The notes below the pieces were generated by a model that made no database searches, was not told the origin of the DNA, and saw only the letters and a program-made list of their open reading frames with translations. A DNA stretch of 64,000 nucleotides from Bifidobacterium actinocoloniiforme DSM 22766. GTDB taxonomy: Bacteria > Actinomycetota > Actinomycetes > Actinomycetales > Bifidobacteriaceae. This document shows positions 1-8,243 of the stretch, piece by piece. Location of the stretch: contig NZ_CP011786.1 of NCBI RefSeq assembly GCF_001263395.1, positions 868,001 through 932,000 of the forward strand, written 5' to 3'. Position 1 is the first letter of the stretch. Every line of letters begins with the position of its first letter. The translations under genes and the position numbers were made by a program.

Positions 1-72
1 CTCCGGCGGGTCATCGAACTCGTCCGGCGTGTACGGCTGGTAACCGGCGTTCTCGTCGCGTTTGCTTGCCAT
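1..72 (-). CDS. Unidentified protein, N-terminal 24 codons only (truncated by window edge)
   Basis: An ATG on the minus strand at 70-72 is preceded by a strong Shine-Dalgarno sequence (GGAGGAAGG, complement of 80-88) about 7 nt away and opens a frame that runs off the window. The visible product begins MASKRDENAGYQPYTPDEFD and continues with Asp/Pro-rich residues; it is hydrophilic and acidic with no signal peptide in this stretch. I do not recognise the family. It is divergent from ung. Confidence 0.6.
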   Translation of the reverse strand, partial: MASKRDENAGYQPYTPDEFDDPPE

Positions 73-99
73 AGACCGACCTTCCTCCGTCCGTCCGCC

Positions 100-217
100 A
101 TGCACCAAGGCGTGCATCCTCCGGACACGTATAAGGCACAGTCTAATAGTCAGCCCGGTCAGCAGTCCGAAAGGCCCACCCGGCAATCGCTGATTGGACA
201 CATTATAGTTACAGCAT
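100..217. promoter_or_regulatory. Divergent promoter region between the edge gene and ung
   Basis: For the minus-strand gene, a TAGACT -10-like hexamer (complement of 140-145) would give a leader of about 60 nt containing a 6-bp hairpin, ATGCAC/GTGCAT, at 100-117. For ung, TATAGT at 204-209 lies 8 nt before the ATG at 218, with no Shine-Dalgarno before that ATG, which suggests a leaderless transcript starting at or next to the start codon. No convincing -35 box is seen for either direction. Confidence 0.4.
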
Positions 218-1012
218 ATGGAGCCGATGGAACAAGCGGGGCTCTTTAACGAGCCCGAAGACCCGAAGACGCAGGACCAGCAAACCACTGAATCGACGAC
301 GGGAGGTGGCCCGGCAGCCAATCGTAAGCCCCTGTCCGAGCTCATCGAACCAGGCTGGGCGCGGGCGCTCGCCCCCGTTGAGCCTCAGATTCACCGGATG
401 GGGGACTTCCTGCGCTCCGAACTGGCCCAAGGCCACCGCTACCTGCCGGCCTCCAAGAACATCCTTCGGGCCTTCACGATTCCCTTCGACTCGGTCAAGG
501 TCCTGCTCGTGGGCCAGGACCCCTACCCCACCCCCGGCCATCCGGTGGGACTGAGCTTCTGCGTGGAGCCGAATGTGGACCCAGTGCCCGGAAGCCTGCG
601 CAACATCTTCACCGAACTGGTCTCCGACCTCGGCGTAGCCCGTCCCACCAACGGCGATTTGACCCCCTGGACCCACCAGGGCGTCCTCCTGCTCAACCGC
701 TGCCTGACGGTGCGCGTCGGCAAGCCCGCCAGCCACCGAGGCAAGGGCTGGGAGGAAGTCACCGACGCCGCCATCCGGGCCCTGAACGCCCGCAAGGACC
801 CGCATGGCAAGCCCAAACCCCTGGTCGCGATCCTGTGGGGCAGGCAGGCGCAAAGCCTCGAGCCCCTGCTGACCAACGCTTACGTCATCAAATCGCCCCA
901 CCCTTCACCCCTGTCGGCCCGCTATGGCTTTTTCGGCTCCAAGCCTTTCTCACGGACCAACGAAGCCCTGCGCTCGATGGGGGCTGAGCCCGTGGATTGG
1001 CGGCTGCGCTAG
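218..1012 (+). CDS. ung: Uracil-DNA glycosylase, family 1
   Basis: This enzyme removes uracil from DNA as the first step of base-excision repair. The water-activating motif GQDPYP is at residues 99-104 in the actinobacterial form ([10 protein letters not shown] rather than GQDPYH), the DNA-intercalation motif HPSPLS is at 228-233, and the end 'GAEPVDWRL' is typical of high-GC Gram-positive Ung. At 264 residues it is slightly longer than usual because of a low-complexity N-terminal extension of about 35 residues. The start at 218 is supported by the -10-like hexamer 8 nt upstream; a second ATG at 227 is the alternative. It is divergent from the edge gene and 48 nt upstream of the MoxR operon. 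Confidence 0.93.
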   Translation: MEPMEQAGLFNEPEDPKTQDQQTTESTTGGGPAANRKPLSELIEPGWARALAPVEPQIHRMGDFLRSELAQGHRYLPASKNILRAFTIPFDSVKVLLVGQDPYPTPGHPVGLSFCVEPNVDPVPGSLRNIFTELVSDLGVARPTNGDLTPWTHQGVLLLNRCLTVRVGKPASHRGKGWEEVTDAAIRALNARKDPHGKPKPLVAILWGRQAQSLEPLLTNAYVIKSPHPSPLSARYGFFGSKPFSRTNEALRSMGAEPVDWRLR

Positions 1013-1047
1013 GAATCGGCGGGGTCCCTTTCGTCAAGAAAGACCGC

Positions 1048-1053
1048 TAGAGT
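1048..1053 (+). promoter_or_regulatory. -10-like TAGAGT for a leaderless moxR operon transcript
   Basis: TAGAGT ends 7 nt before the ATG of the MoxR gene at 1061. There is no purine-rich ribosome binding site in those 7 nt, so transcription probably begins at the ATG itself. No clear -35 element is visible. Confidence 0.4.
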
Positions 1054-1060
1054 ACTGCCT

Positions 1061-2131
1061 ATGGCTTTATTCCCTCCCAGACAAAACACCGGCACTCCCA
1101 CGTCGGCCAGTGCCGCCATGCCTCGAGCAGCGGCCTCGCCCACTCCTTTGAGCCGGGACGACTTAGCAAGGGCCAGCGCGTTAGCCGACCAAATCCGTTC
1201 CCGCTTCGCTTCCACCCTGGTAGGCCAGGACGACCTGCGCGAAGCCTTGTTGGTCACGATGGCCGCCTCCGGCCACATCCTGATTGAATCAGTGCCAGGC
1301 CTGGCCAAAACCACGGCCGCCCAGACCCTGGCCTCCTCCGTCTCGGGCTCCTTCAAGCGGGTGCAGTGCACGCCCGACCTGATGCCATCCGACCTGGTAG
1401 GCACACAGGTCTTCGACTTCTCCAGGCAGACCTTCTCCACCCAGCTAGGGCCCATCCACGCTAATTTCGTGCTCCTGGACGAAATCAACCGTTCCAACGC
1501 CAAGACCCAGTCCGCCATGCTGGAGGCTATGGCCGAGGGGGCCACCACGATCGGCGGCCAGCGCTACCCCCTGCCCCAGCCCTTCATGGTCATCGCCACC
1601 CAGAACCCCATCGAGGAGGAAGGCACCTACAACCTGCCCGAAGCTCAGATGGACCGGTTCATGATGAAAGCGGTCATGACCTATCCGAACGCCGATGAAG
1701 AGACGCGGATGCTGCACATGCTGACCAGCCGAGGCACCGACATGCCCCAGGCGGACCAGCGGAACATGCTGTCCCTGGATGACGTGCTCTTCCTGCGCCA
1801 GGCTGCCCGCCGGGTGCATGTGGCCGAGCCGATCATGAGGTACGCGGTCGACATCGCCGCCACCAGCCGAGGCGCCGGGAGCCGGCCCATCCAGGGCCTG
1901 TCTTCCCGCGTCCGCCTGGGTGCAAGCCCCCGAGCCTCAATCGCCCTGGTCAGGATCGGACAAGCCCACGCCCTGATAAGCGGCCGCGACTACGTCATAC
2001 CCGAGGACCTGAAGGAATTCGCCCACCAAGTCCTGCGCCACCGCATCCTACTGACCTTCGAGGCCATGGCGGATGGGGTGACCAGCGAACAAGTGATTGA
2101 TACGATTCTGGAAACGGTGCCCGCCCCATGA
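1061..2131 (+). CDS. MoxR-family AAA+ ATPase
   Basis: This is a 356-residue MoxR-type AAA+ protein. A Walker A variant (VPGLAKT) lies around residues 78-84 and Walker B (VLLDEIN) at 137-143, followed by the family-typical 'NRSNAKTQSAMLEAM'. MoxR ATPases act as chaperone-like remodelers, often with von Willebrand factor A (VWA) proteins encoded alongside, as here. The first 30 residues are low complexity; an internal Met at residue 20 is an alternative start, but the promoter spacing favours 1061. It is the first gene of an operon in which most neighbours overlap by 4 nt, and it overlaps the DUF58 gene at 2128-2131. Confidence 0.9.
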   Translation: MALFPPRQNTGTPTSASAAMPRAAASPTPLSRDDLARASALADQIRSRFASTLVGQDDLREALLVTMAASGHILIESVPGLAKTTAAQTLASSVSGSFKRVQCTPDLMPSDLVGTQVFDFSRQTFSTQLGPIHANFVLLDEINRSNAKTQSAMLEAMAEGATTIGGQRYPLPQPFMVIATQNPIEEEGTYNLPEAQMDRFMMKAVMTYPNADEETRMLHMLTSRGTDMPQADQRNMLSLDDVLFLRQAARRVHVAEPIMRYAVDIAATSRGAGSRPIQGLSSRVRLGASPRASIALVRIGQAHALISGRDYVIPEDLKEFAHQVLRHRILLTFEAMADGVTSEQVIDTILETVPAP

Positions 2132-3078
2132 TTCGGCCCGCACCCAACCAGGACCCCATCCGCCGCAAGATCGAGGCCCTGAGCACCCAATTGAGCCTCC
2201 CGACCGTGCGACGGGCCTTGGGAATCCTGGAAGGTGAGCATCCTTCGGGCGAGCGTGGCTCCGGCTACGATTACCTGGGCGTGCGGCCCTACGAGCCCGG
2301 GGACGAGTCCCGGCTGATTGATTGGCGCTCCTCCGCCCGCATGGGCCGGCCTATGATCACCGAGCGCGAGCGCCTGACCACCAGCCGCGTGTGGCTCCTG
2401 ATGGACGCTGGCGCGCAAATGGGGGCGACCACCCCCTCCGGAGAGAGCGCGGCGACCGTCGCTGCCAATGCCTTGAGGATGTTCGCCGCCCTCTCCCTGC
2501 GTCGATCGGACGAGGTCTCCTTGGTCATGGCAGACGCCGAATCCATCAGGAGGCTGCCCAGCCGGGGCGGATTCGCCATGTTTGAGCGGACACTCGACCA
2601 AGCCCTATGCAAACCCATGCAGGCCCGACGCAATCTGGACGCCCTCCTCGACTACGCCCTGCGGGTGCGCGACCGGAACGCCCTGGTGGTCCTGGCCACT
2701 GACGAGACGGCGATTGGCGAAGGGCAGATGGACGCCATCCGTTCCCTCGGCCGCACCCATCCGCTCAGCGTGGTCAGCGTCGCCACCGTGAACCCCTTGT
2801 CCCCTGCCTCCGGCTTCCCGCGGGTGGTGGACGCCTCCAGCAGCCGCCAGGTGCCCGCCTTCCTGCGCGGGGCCCGCCAAGGTCAGGATGTGGACACCCA
2901 CCGGCACTACCAGGCGCTGGCACTCAAACGCGACCTGGCCCGGTCGGGCGCCACGCTGATTCGTTCCGGCTCCAGCCAAGGCATGTTCAACCAGTTCGTT
3001 CGCCTCCTGTCCACGGCCCTTGCGGCCTCGGGCCCTTCGGCTGCGCCCAGCTGGCTGACGGCAGGAGGCGCCCTATGA
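2128..3078 (+). CDS. DUF58 domain protein of the MoxR operon
   Basis: The 316-residue product carries the DUF58 core 'YLGVRPYEPGDESRLIDW' at residues 49-66, followed by a VWA-like fold region (VWLLMDAGAQM and VVLATDE segments). DUF58 proteins almost always accompany MoxR ATPases; their molecular role is poorly defined. No signal peptide or clear membrane helix is visible, so it is probably cytoplasmic. Its ATG overlaps the moxR stop (ATGA), and its own stop overlaps the next start, indicating translational coupling. Confidence 0.85.
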   Translation: MIRPAPNQDPIRRKIEALSTQLSLPTVRRALGILEGEHPSGERGSGYDYLGVRPYEPGDESRLIDWRSSARMGRPMITERERLTTSRVWLLMDAGAQMGATTPSGESAATVAANALRMFAALSLRRSDEVSLVMADAESIRRLPSRGGFAMFERTLDQALCKPMQARRNLDALLDYALRVRDRNALVVLATDETAIGEGQMDAIRSLGRTHPLSVVSVATVNPLSPASGFPRVVDASSSRQVPAFLRGARQGQDVDTHRHYQALALKRDLARSGATLIRSGSSQGMFNQFVRLLSTALAASGPSAAPSWLTAGGAL

Positions 3079-3623
3079 CCCCGGCCTTGCTAGCCGCCCA
3101 GGCGGGCCCCTTTACGGCCGCCCTTCCCCAGGGCAAGCCTTTGCCTCCGTTGGACACCTGGCGGCCCTTATTGGTCGCGGGAGGCCTGTGCCTGCTACTG
3201 GCGCTGGGCCTTGCTGCGCTGATTGTCGTCCTTTCCAAGCCGCGCAAGGCCGCGCCCACCCCCCAGGCCAAGCATGTGACAGCCCCAAGCAAGGAACGCT
3301 GGCATACACGCATCGACCAGGTGGTGACCGACCACGCTCAGGGACGCATCGACCAATCCCAAGCCATGAGCCAGCTGGCGGAGATCGTGCGCGCGTTCGC
3401 CTCAGAGGCCAGCGGCCAGGACCTGACCGCCCGGACCCTGGCCGAATTAAGCCGACAGCCCCGCACCCGGAGCAACCGAAGGCAGCTCGACCTCCTGCGG
3501 CAGACGATCGCCGCTCTCTATCCGCCCGAATTCGCCGACCCCAGCGTCAACCGTCAGGCCTATGAGGCCCAGGTGCCCCAGGCCGCCCAGTGGGCTTCGG
3601 CCCTAGTGGAAGGTTGGCGGTGA
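3075..3623 (+). CDS. Single-pass membrane protein of the MoxR/VWA operon
   Basis: The 182-residue product has a short N-terminal segment, one strong transmembrane helix around residues 34-54 and a basic, hydrophilic cytoplasmic domain rich in Gln, Arg and Ala. No named domain is recognised; by position it corresponds to the small membrane component often found between DUF58 and VWA genes. The ATG overlaps the DUF58 stop at 3075-3078 and the stop overlaps the following GTG, so stoichiometric production with its neighbours is likely. Confidence 0.7.
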   Translation: MTPALLAAQAGPFTAALPQGKPLPPLDTWRPLLVAGGLCLLLALGLAALIVVLSKPRKAAPTPQAKHVTAPSKERWHTRIDQVVTDHAQGRIDQSQAMSQLAEIVRAFASEASGQDLTARTLAELSRQPRTRSNRRQLDLLRQTIAALYPPEFADPSVNRQAYEAQVPQAAQWASALVEGWR

Positions 3624-4717
3624 CTGGTATGGCGAACCTGACTTGGCGCTGGCCCTGGCTCATCGCGGCCCTGGGCCTGGCCCTCATCGTGATTGCGTCA
3701 GCCACGCTCCTTCTGACCCGGAGGCGGGGGGCGGCGAGCGCAAAAGACCATCCCAGGCAAGGCACGGCCAGCGTGTGGAGCCTTGACGAGGACCTCAAGA
3801 CCGAAACCGCGGCTAAGGCGGTCCGGCTCTGGCGGAGGATGAACCGTTTAGGCGCGCTCCTGCTCGCCCTGAGCCTGGTCCTTACCACGCTGCTGGCCGC
3901 CCGTCCCTCCGACGTGGACCGGAACAGGGAGACCGGCAGAAGCCGCGACATCGTGCTCTGCCTGGATGTCTCCGGCTCCACCCTGCCCTACGACCGCCAA
4001 GTGATCGAAGCCTACCTGAACCTGGTCAACGACTTCCACGGCGAGCGCATAGCCCTGAGCATCTTCAACTCCACCTCGCGCACGGTCTTCCCGCTGACCG
4101 ACGACTACGACCTGGTGACCCGCCAGCTCAAGCAGGCGGACACCATCCTTAAGGGAGTGCAAAGCCAGGATGACATCGACAAGATGAGCGACAAGCAGTA
4201 CCAGGCCATCTCGGACTGGCTGGAAGGCACGCAGGACCGCAAGGACACCACCTCCCTGATCGGGGATGGCCTGGTCTCCTGCGCGGCCATGCTGCCCGGC
4301 TTCTCCACCAGCGTCAATGGCGCTGGCGCCGCCGCGAAGACCCGCTCGTCCTCGATCGTGCTGGCCACCGACAACGTGGTTTCAGGCAATCCGACCTACA
4401 CGCTCCAGGAGGCCCTGGAGCTCACCCACGCCGCCGGCATCGGAGTGGACGGTCTTTACTCGGGGCCAAAGCAGAGCGAGGGCGACCCCCCCACCCAGCA
4501 GATGCGGGCCTTGATCGAGGGGCAAGGTGGAGTCTTCCTCTTGCAAGGCTCCGCTGATTCGATCGCCTCGCTGGTGGAGCGCATTGAACGTCGGCATGGG
4601 GGCGACCTGCAATCCATCCGACGCTCAAGCCTGGTCGACACCCCGCGCTGGTGGGCCCTGGCCCTGAGCCTGGCCCTGGGCGCCTACCTGATCGCGGTTT
4701 GGAGGCTGAAGCGATGA
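3620..4717 (+). CDS. VWA-domain membrane protein (first of two)
   Basis: A GTG at 3620 overlaps the upstream stop (GTGA) and has GGAAGG 7 nt before it, so I prefer it over ATG 3629. The 365-residue product has two N-terminal membrane helices (about 12-33 and 78-95), a von Willebrand factor A domain whose metal-ion-dependent adhesion site motif DVSGS is at 116-120, and a C-terminal helix ending in a basic tail. The topology resembles BatA/BatB-type proteins that work with MoxR ATPases. Substrates are unknown. It overlaps the next VWA gene by 4 nt. Confidence 0.82.
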   Translation: MTGMANLTWRWPWLIAALGLALIVIASATLLLTRRRGAASAKDHPRQGTASVWSLDEDLKTETAAKAVRLWRRMNRLGALLLALSLVLTTLLAARPSDVDRNRETGRSRDIVLCLDVSGSTLPYDRQVIEAYLNLVNDFHGERIALSIFNSTSRTVFPLTDDYDLVTRQLKQADTILKGVQSQDDIDKMSDKQYQAISDWLEGTQDRKDTTSLIGDGLVSCAAMLPGFSTSVNGAGAAAKTRSSSIVLATDNVVSGNPTYTLQEALELTHAAGIGVDGLYSGPKQSEGDPPTQQMRALIEGQGGVFLLQGSADSIASLVERIERRHGGDLQSIRRSSLVDTPRWWALALSLALGAYLIAVWRLKR

Positions 4718-5745
4718 ACGGATGGACGCTGGCCCCCTCCCTGGGCTGGATCGCCGGCGGCGTGTTGACCGCCCTTTTGCTTGCGGCTGCGGTCTGCGGG
4801 CCCATACTCCGCTATAGGCAGCGCGCCAGCTACGACGCCAGCTGGCTGACTGTGGGCCGGCGCAGCCTGATCGCCCTGGTCATGGCCCTGATCGTACTGA
4901 CGCCGAGCCAGGTCCAAACGACCAGGAACCAGGCCGTTAACGCAACCGACGTCTATGTAGCGGTCGATGTGACTGGTTCAATGGCCGTCCAAGACGCCCA
5001 CTACGGCTCCCAGGACACCATCAGCCGGTTGGACGCCGCGAAGCGGGCCGTTTCCGACATCACCCAGTCCTACCCGGACGCCTCCTTCGCGGCCGTACGC
5101 TTCGGCTCCTCAGGCACCCTGGATCTGCCGCTCACCCCGGACGGCCGCGCCTTGGGCAACTGGGCCAGGAACCTGACGACCGAGCCCACCGACCTGTCGG
5201 CCGGCTCAAGCCTGGATGCGCCGCTCGACCCGCTGGTGCTGAGTCTGAAGGAGACGAAGGACCGTCACCCCGATGACAGAATCGTGCTTTACCTGATCAC
5301 CGATGGAGAGCAGACCTCCGCCAAGAGCCGACGCTCATTCTCCACGCTCCGGGCTTATTTGGATGATGCTTTCACGCTGGGAGTCGGCTCCGCACAGGGT
5401 GGCAAGGTGCCGGTCAGTTCGCGTACGCCCAGGCAGGGGGCCCAGACCGGCGCCCAGGACTGGGTCAAGGACCCAGCCACCGGGCAACCGGGCATCTCGA
5501 AGATGGATGAGGGGCAGCTCAAAGCGATGGCCGACGAGATGAGCGGTCACTACCTGCCGATTGACGCCAGCCATACGCTCAAGGACGGCCCTGCGGTCAA
5601 GACCGCTCAACGCTATCGGGTGCAGGTGACCCACGGCGAGCGAACCCGGGTCACGCCCTGCGTCTGGCCGCTGGCCCTGATTCTCCTGGCCTTGCTGGCC
5701 TGGGAGATGGTCGACTGGATCCGCACGTCGAGGAGGCTCTTATGA
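4714..5745 (+). CDS. VWA-domain membrane protein (second of two)
   Basis: Translation most likely starts at ATG 4714, which overlaps the preceding stop (ATGA). The 343-residue protein has N-terminal membrane helices (about 11-32 and 50-64), the metal-binding motif DVTGS at residues 85-89, and a C-terminal hydrophobic helix before 'DWIRTSRRLL'. Two adjacent VWA proteins downstream of MoxR and DUF58 are characteristic of BatA/BatB-like clusters. The two VWA domains are clearly divergent, so this is not a recent duplication. Confidence 0.82.
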   Translation: MNGWTLAPSLGWIAGGVLTALLLAAAVCGPILRYRQRASYDASWLTVGRRSLIALVMALIVLTPSQVQTTRNQAVNATDVYVAVDVTGSMAVQDAHYGSQDTISRLDAAKRAVSDITQSYPDASFAAVRFGSSGTLDLPLTPDGRALGNWARNLTTEPTDLSAGSSLDAPLDPLVLSLKETKDRHPDDRIVLYLITDGEQTSAKSRRSFSTLRAYLDDAFTLGVGSAQGGKVPVSSRTPRQGAQTGAQDWVKDPATGQPGISKMDEGQLKAMADEMSGHYLPIDASHTLKDGPAVKTAQRYRVQVTHGERTRVTPCVWPLALILLALLAWEMVDWIRTSRRLL

Positions 5746-6323
5746 ACGACGGCCATCAATCCTCACTCCGCGCGATGACCGGGAACGGGCCCGAACCCCG
5801 CGCCACTTTCAGGCTCCGGGTCATCCTCGGCGTCCTAGCCTTGGCCCTGCTGGTCGTCAGCGGGATCGCCCTATGGAACGCTCAGGCCGTCAGCTCCTAC
5901 AACCAGGCGTCCGCAGCCCTGAGCGAAAACCTGAGCCAAGCGGCCAAACCCACCGCCGATGCCAGCAAATTGAAGGTCGCGCAGGGGCAAGTGGACGATC
6001 TCTTCGGCCAGGCAGGACAGGGCCGCGCAATCCTCCTTCCCGGCACCAGGCAGGCCATCGACCGCAACGCCGCTCTCTCCCGTCAGCTGACCGCCGCCTT
6101 GGACCAGCTTGACCAGCAGCAGTCCAACGGCTCGCAGGCCCAGCAGGGACAGAACGCCTCGGGAGCCAAGAGGAAGCAAAGCCAAGAGCAACAGGGACTG
6201 AGCGACGAGCAAAGGCGGAAGGTCGAAGAGATGCTCAAGCGCAACCAGGACCTTCAATCCGCCGCTCCCGCCCCTACGAGCAAGCCCTCCTCCCCTAGCG
6301 GCCAGCAGGCCAAACCCTGGTGA
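5742..6323 (+). CDS. Small membrane-anchored protein with Gln/Lys-rich tail
   Basis: The 193-residue product has one transmembrane helix around residues 27-46, an extracytoplasmic or coiled-coil-like middle region, and a low-complexity tail rich in Gln, Ser, Ala and Pro ending 'QQAKPW'. I do not recognise a characterised family. Its ATG overlaps the stop of the second VWA gene, so it belongs to the same translationally coupled operon. It may be the counterpart of the BatC-type component, but that is inference from position only. Confidence 0.68.
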   Translation: MNDGHQSSLRAMTGNGPEPRATFRLRVILGVLALALLVVSGIALWNAQAVSSYNQASAALSENLSQAAKPTADASKLKVAQGQVDDLFGQAGQGRAILLPGTRQAIDRNAALSRQLTAALDQLDQQQSNGSQAQQGQNASGAKRKQSQEQQGLSDEQRRKVEEMLKRNQDLQSAAPAPTSKPSSPSGQQAKPW

Positions 6324-6434
6324 TTCGCCCCTCCCGCACGTTCGACCACAGGCCCTGAGCGCGCTGACCGCCACATTCGACCACATTGTCCGGGCGAGGT
6401 CGCCCTGCGCCCTCCCGCAGGGTGGAATGGGACC

Positions 6435-6725
6435 ATGAGATTCATAAATCGAACCGGGCCCAACCCCCTTGAGCAGGGCGCAGCCGGTTGCGCCTGCCAC
6501 GGCATCGTGCAGGACAGCCAAGACATCGTGACCCAGACCGTGCGTCGCAGCCAGGAAGCCCTGAACCTGACCGAGACCGCCATAGGTTCAGCCCAGGCGC
6601 TGGACTGGCAGGGGCAGGCGGGCGAAGCCTTCCGAGCCGCGCTGGGGCGAGCGGCCGAATCGGCCCGCGGTCAGGAGGGCTTACTGGAAGGCACGGCCGC
6701 GGCTGCGAGCAGGGCGCGCTCATGA
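6435..6725 (+). CDS. Small helical protein with a WXG-like motif
   Basis: This 96-residue protein is predicted to be mostly helical and has 'LDWQGQAGEAFRAAL' with W58-Q59-G60, which resembles the helix-turn-helix signature of WXG100/ESAT-6-type secreted proteins, including the conserved downstream Phe. The N-terminal 25 residues fall outside that fold. It is separated from the upstream gene by 111 nt but overlaps the next gene by ATGA. The ribosome binding site is weak, so the start is uncertain. No ESX/type VII ATPase gene lies in the window. Confidence 0.6.
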   Translation: MRFINRTGPNPLEQGAAGCACHGIVQDSQDIVTQTVRRSQEALNLTETAIGSAQALDWQGQAGEAFRAALGRAAESARGQEGLLEGTAAAASRARS

Positions 6726-8170
6726 GCAAGTCCATCACGTCCACGATCAGCGGCCATGGCCTGAGCCAAGCCGACCTGGCTGAGTTCTGCGCAGCGGCGA
6801 AAGCCCTGTGCGCCGGCGGCGACGACCTCAAGGCAGCGGCCAGCGCTTGGGGTTCGCTCAGGAGCGAGATGATGACCCAGAGCGGAAGGCTCCTGTCTGC
6901 CCCCTGCCGCATGTTGGCCCCCACTCCCCCCGGCCACGCCGACTTCGATTTCGTCCTCCTCTCCCAGCGCGGCGATGACCACAGCGTCGCCTTCCATCGG
7001 TTGTCGGACCAATTGTCGTCGATCGCGGATGGGCTGATCACGGCTTACTCCCTGTACTCAAGCGCCGAGGATCGGACGAGCTCGCTTATTTCCAAACTTC
7101 TGGACCTGGCCTTCCAAGCCGAACCCCTCGTGTGCGGTTCCTCGGCCGCCGCGATGGCTATCGCTGGATCGGCATACAGCAGCCTGCGCGCAGGAACCGG
7201 GCTCCACATCAACTGGGCCGACGTGTCCCACCGCACCAGAGGCAGCCAGGAGCGCTTCCTGAACGGTCTGGCGGGTTGGCTGAAACATTCCTCGCCCCTT
7301 GGCGTCATCCTCGACGACAAGGATCAAGGGCCGAGGGGGAGCGTAAACGCGATCTCAGGCAAGTTCTCCATCCTGACCTCGGCGCTGACCCGCCTGGTGC
7401 AGGGCGACAAACTGACGGTCACCCAAGTCGAGCCGCAAGGGCGATTCCTGAGTCGGTCCAGCTCAATAAGCGAAGCCCTGTCCAATCTGCAAACGCTTGG
7501 CGACGGCGGCAAAGGCATCGGCTACGGCACGGTCGCGGTCCAAAAGTACCGGCACACGGACGGCAGCATCGGATGGGTGGTCACCATCCCCGGCACCGAC
7601 GGCAAGCCCGACTCGCCGATGGGCTGGGAGCAGAATTTGGAGTTGATGAGCTCCCGGGGTGACCAGCGCGAACGGGCCGCTTCCGCCCGCCTGGTCAGTC
7701 AAGCCCTGGAGCGGGCCGGCGTGGGCAGCAAGGACCAGGTGGCCTTGGTGGGCCACTCCCAGGGAGGGATCGTGGCCGCGGCGGTGGCGTCGGACCTGGG
7801 CGGGCGCTACAACATCAGCCATGTGGTCACCGCCGGCTCGCCGATCGCCAACCACCCGGTGCCCTCCAAGACCTGGGTCACATCCGTGGAGATGGATGAT
7901 GAGCTGGTCTCCAGCCTCGACGGTTCCCGCAACCCCCAACGCGACAGCTGGCTCACCGTGCGCGGCAGCTCCGGTGCCAGCGGCACCCCTGTCCCCCATA
8001 GCGGCACGCAGGCCGAATTAACGCATGGGATGAGCTACCAACGAGCGGCCTGGCAGAATGCCGCAAGCCAAGGCACTCCGGCCTTGAACCGGCATGACCG
8101 CCATTTCAGGCAGATCACCCAAGGCAGTCTTGAGGGCACCATGTACTACCAGGGCCGGATGGGCCATTAA
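6722..8170 (+). CDS. Large alpha/beta-hydrolase with helical N-terminal region (GHSQGG)
   Basis: I set the start at ATG 6722, which overlaps the WXG-like gene's stop, giving 482 residues. Roughly the first 200 residues are helical and lack a known domain. The C-terminal half contains 'VALVGHSQGGIVAAAVASDLGG' with nucleophile Ser346 in GHSQGG (344-349), followed by 'MDDELV' and 'HGMSY' segments that could supply the catalytic Asp and His. This is lipase/esterase-like, but the substrate is unknown. There is no signal peptide. Coupling to a WXG-like partner recalls type VII effector architecture, which is inference. Confidence 0.68.
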   Translation: MSKSITSTISGHGLSQADLAEFCAAAKALCAGGDDLKAAASAWGSLRSEMMTQSGRLLSAPCRMLAPTPPGHADFDFVLLSQRGDDHSVAFHRLSDQLSSIADGLITAYSLYSSAEDRTSSLISKLLDLAFQAEPLVCGSSAAAMAIAGSAYSSLRAGTGLHINWADVSHRTRGSQERFLNGLAGWLKHSSPLGVILDDKDQGPRGSVNAISGKFSILTSALTRLVQGDKLTVTQVEPQGRFLSRSSSISEALSNLQTLGDGGKGIGYGTVAVQKYRHTDGSIGWVVTIPGTDGKPDSPMGWEQNLELMSSRGDQRERAASARLVSQALERAGVGSKDQVALVGHSQGGIVAAAVASDLGGRYNISHVVTAGSPIANHPVPSKTWVTSVEMDDELVSSLDGSRNPQRDSWLTVRGSSGASGTPVPHSGTQAELTHGMSYQRAAWQNAASQGTPALNRHDRHFRQITQGSLEGTMYYQGRMGH

Positions 8171-8230
8171 ACCTCCCGGAAACGGCCAGCCGGGCGCGAC
8201 GTGAGGGTCGCAGCGGTTGAGGCTCTCGCG

Positions 8231-8236
8231 TAGTCT
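8231..8236 (+). promoter_or_regulatory. -10-like TAGTCT for a leaderless purB transcript
   Basis: TAGTCT ends 7 nt before ATG 8244. A G-run lies only one nucleotide from the ATG, too close to work as a normal Shine-Dalgarno, so a leaderless start is the better explanation. Confidence 0.4.
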
Positions 8237-8243
8237 AGGGGGC

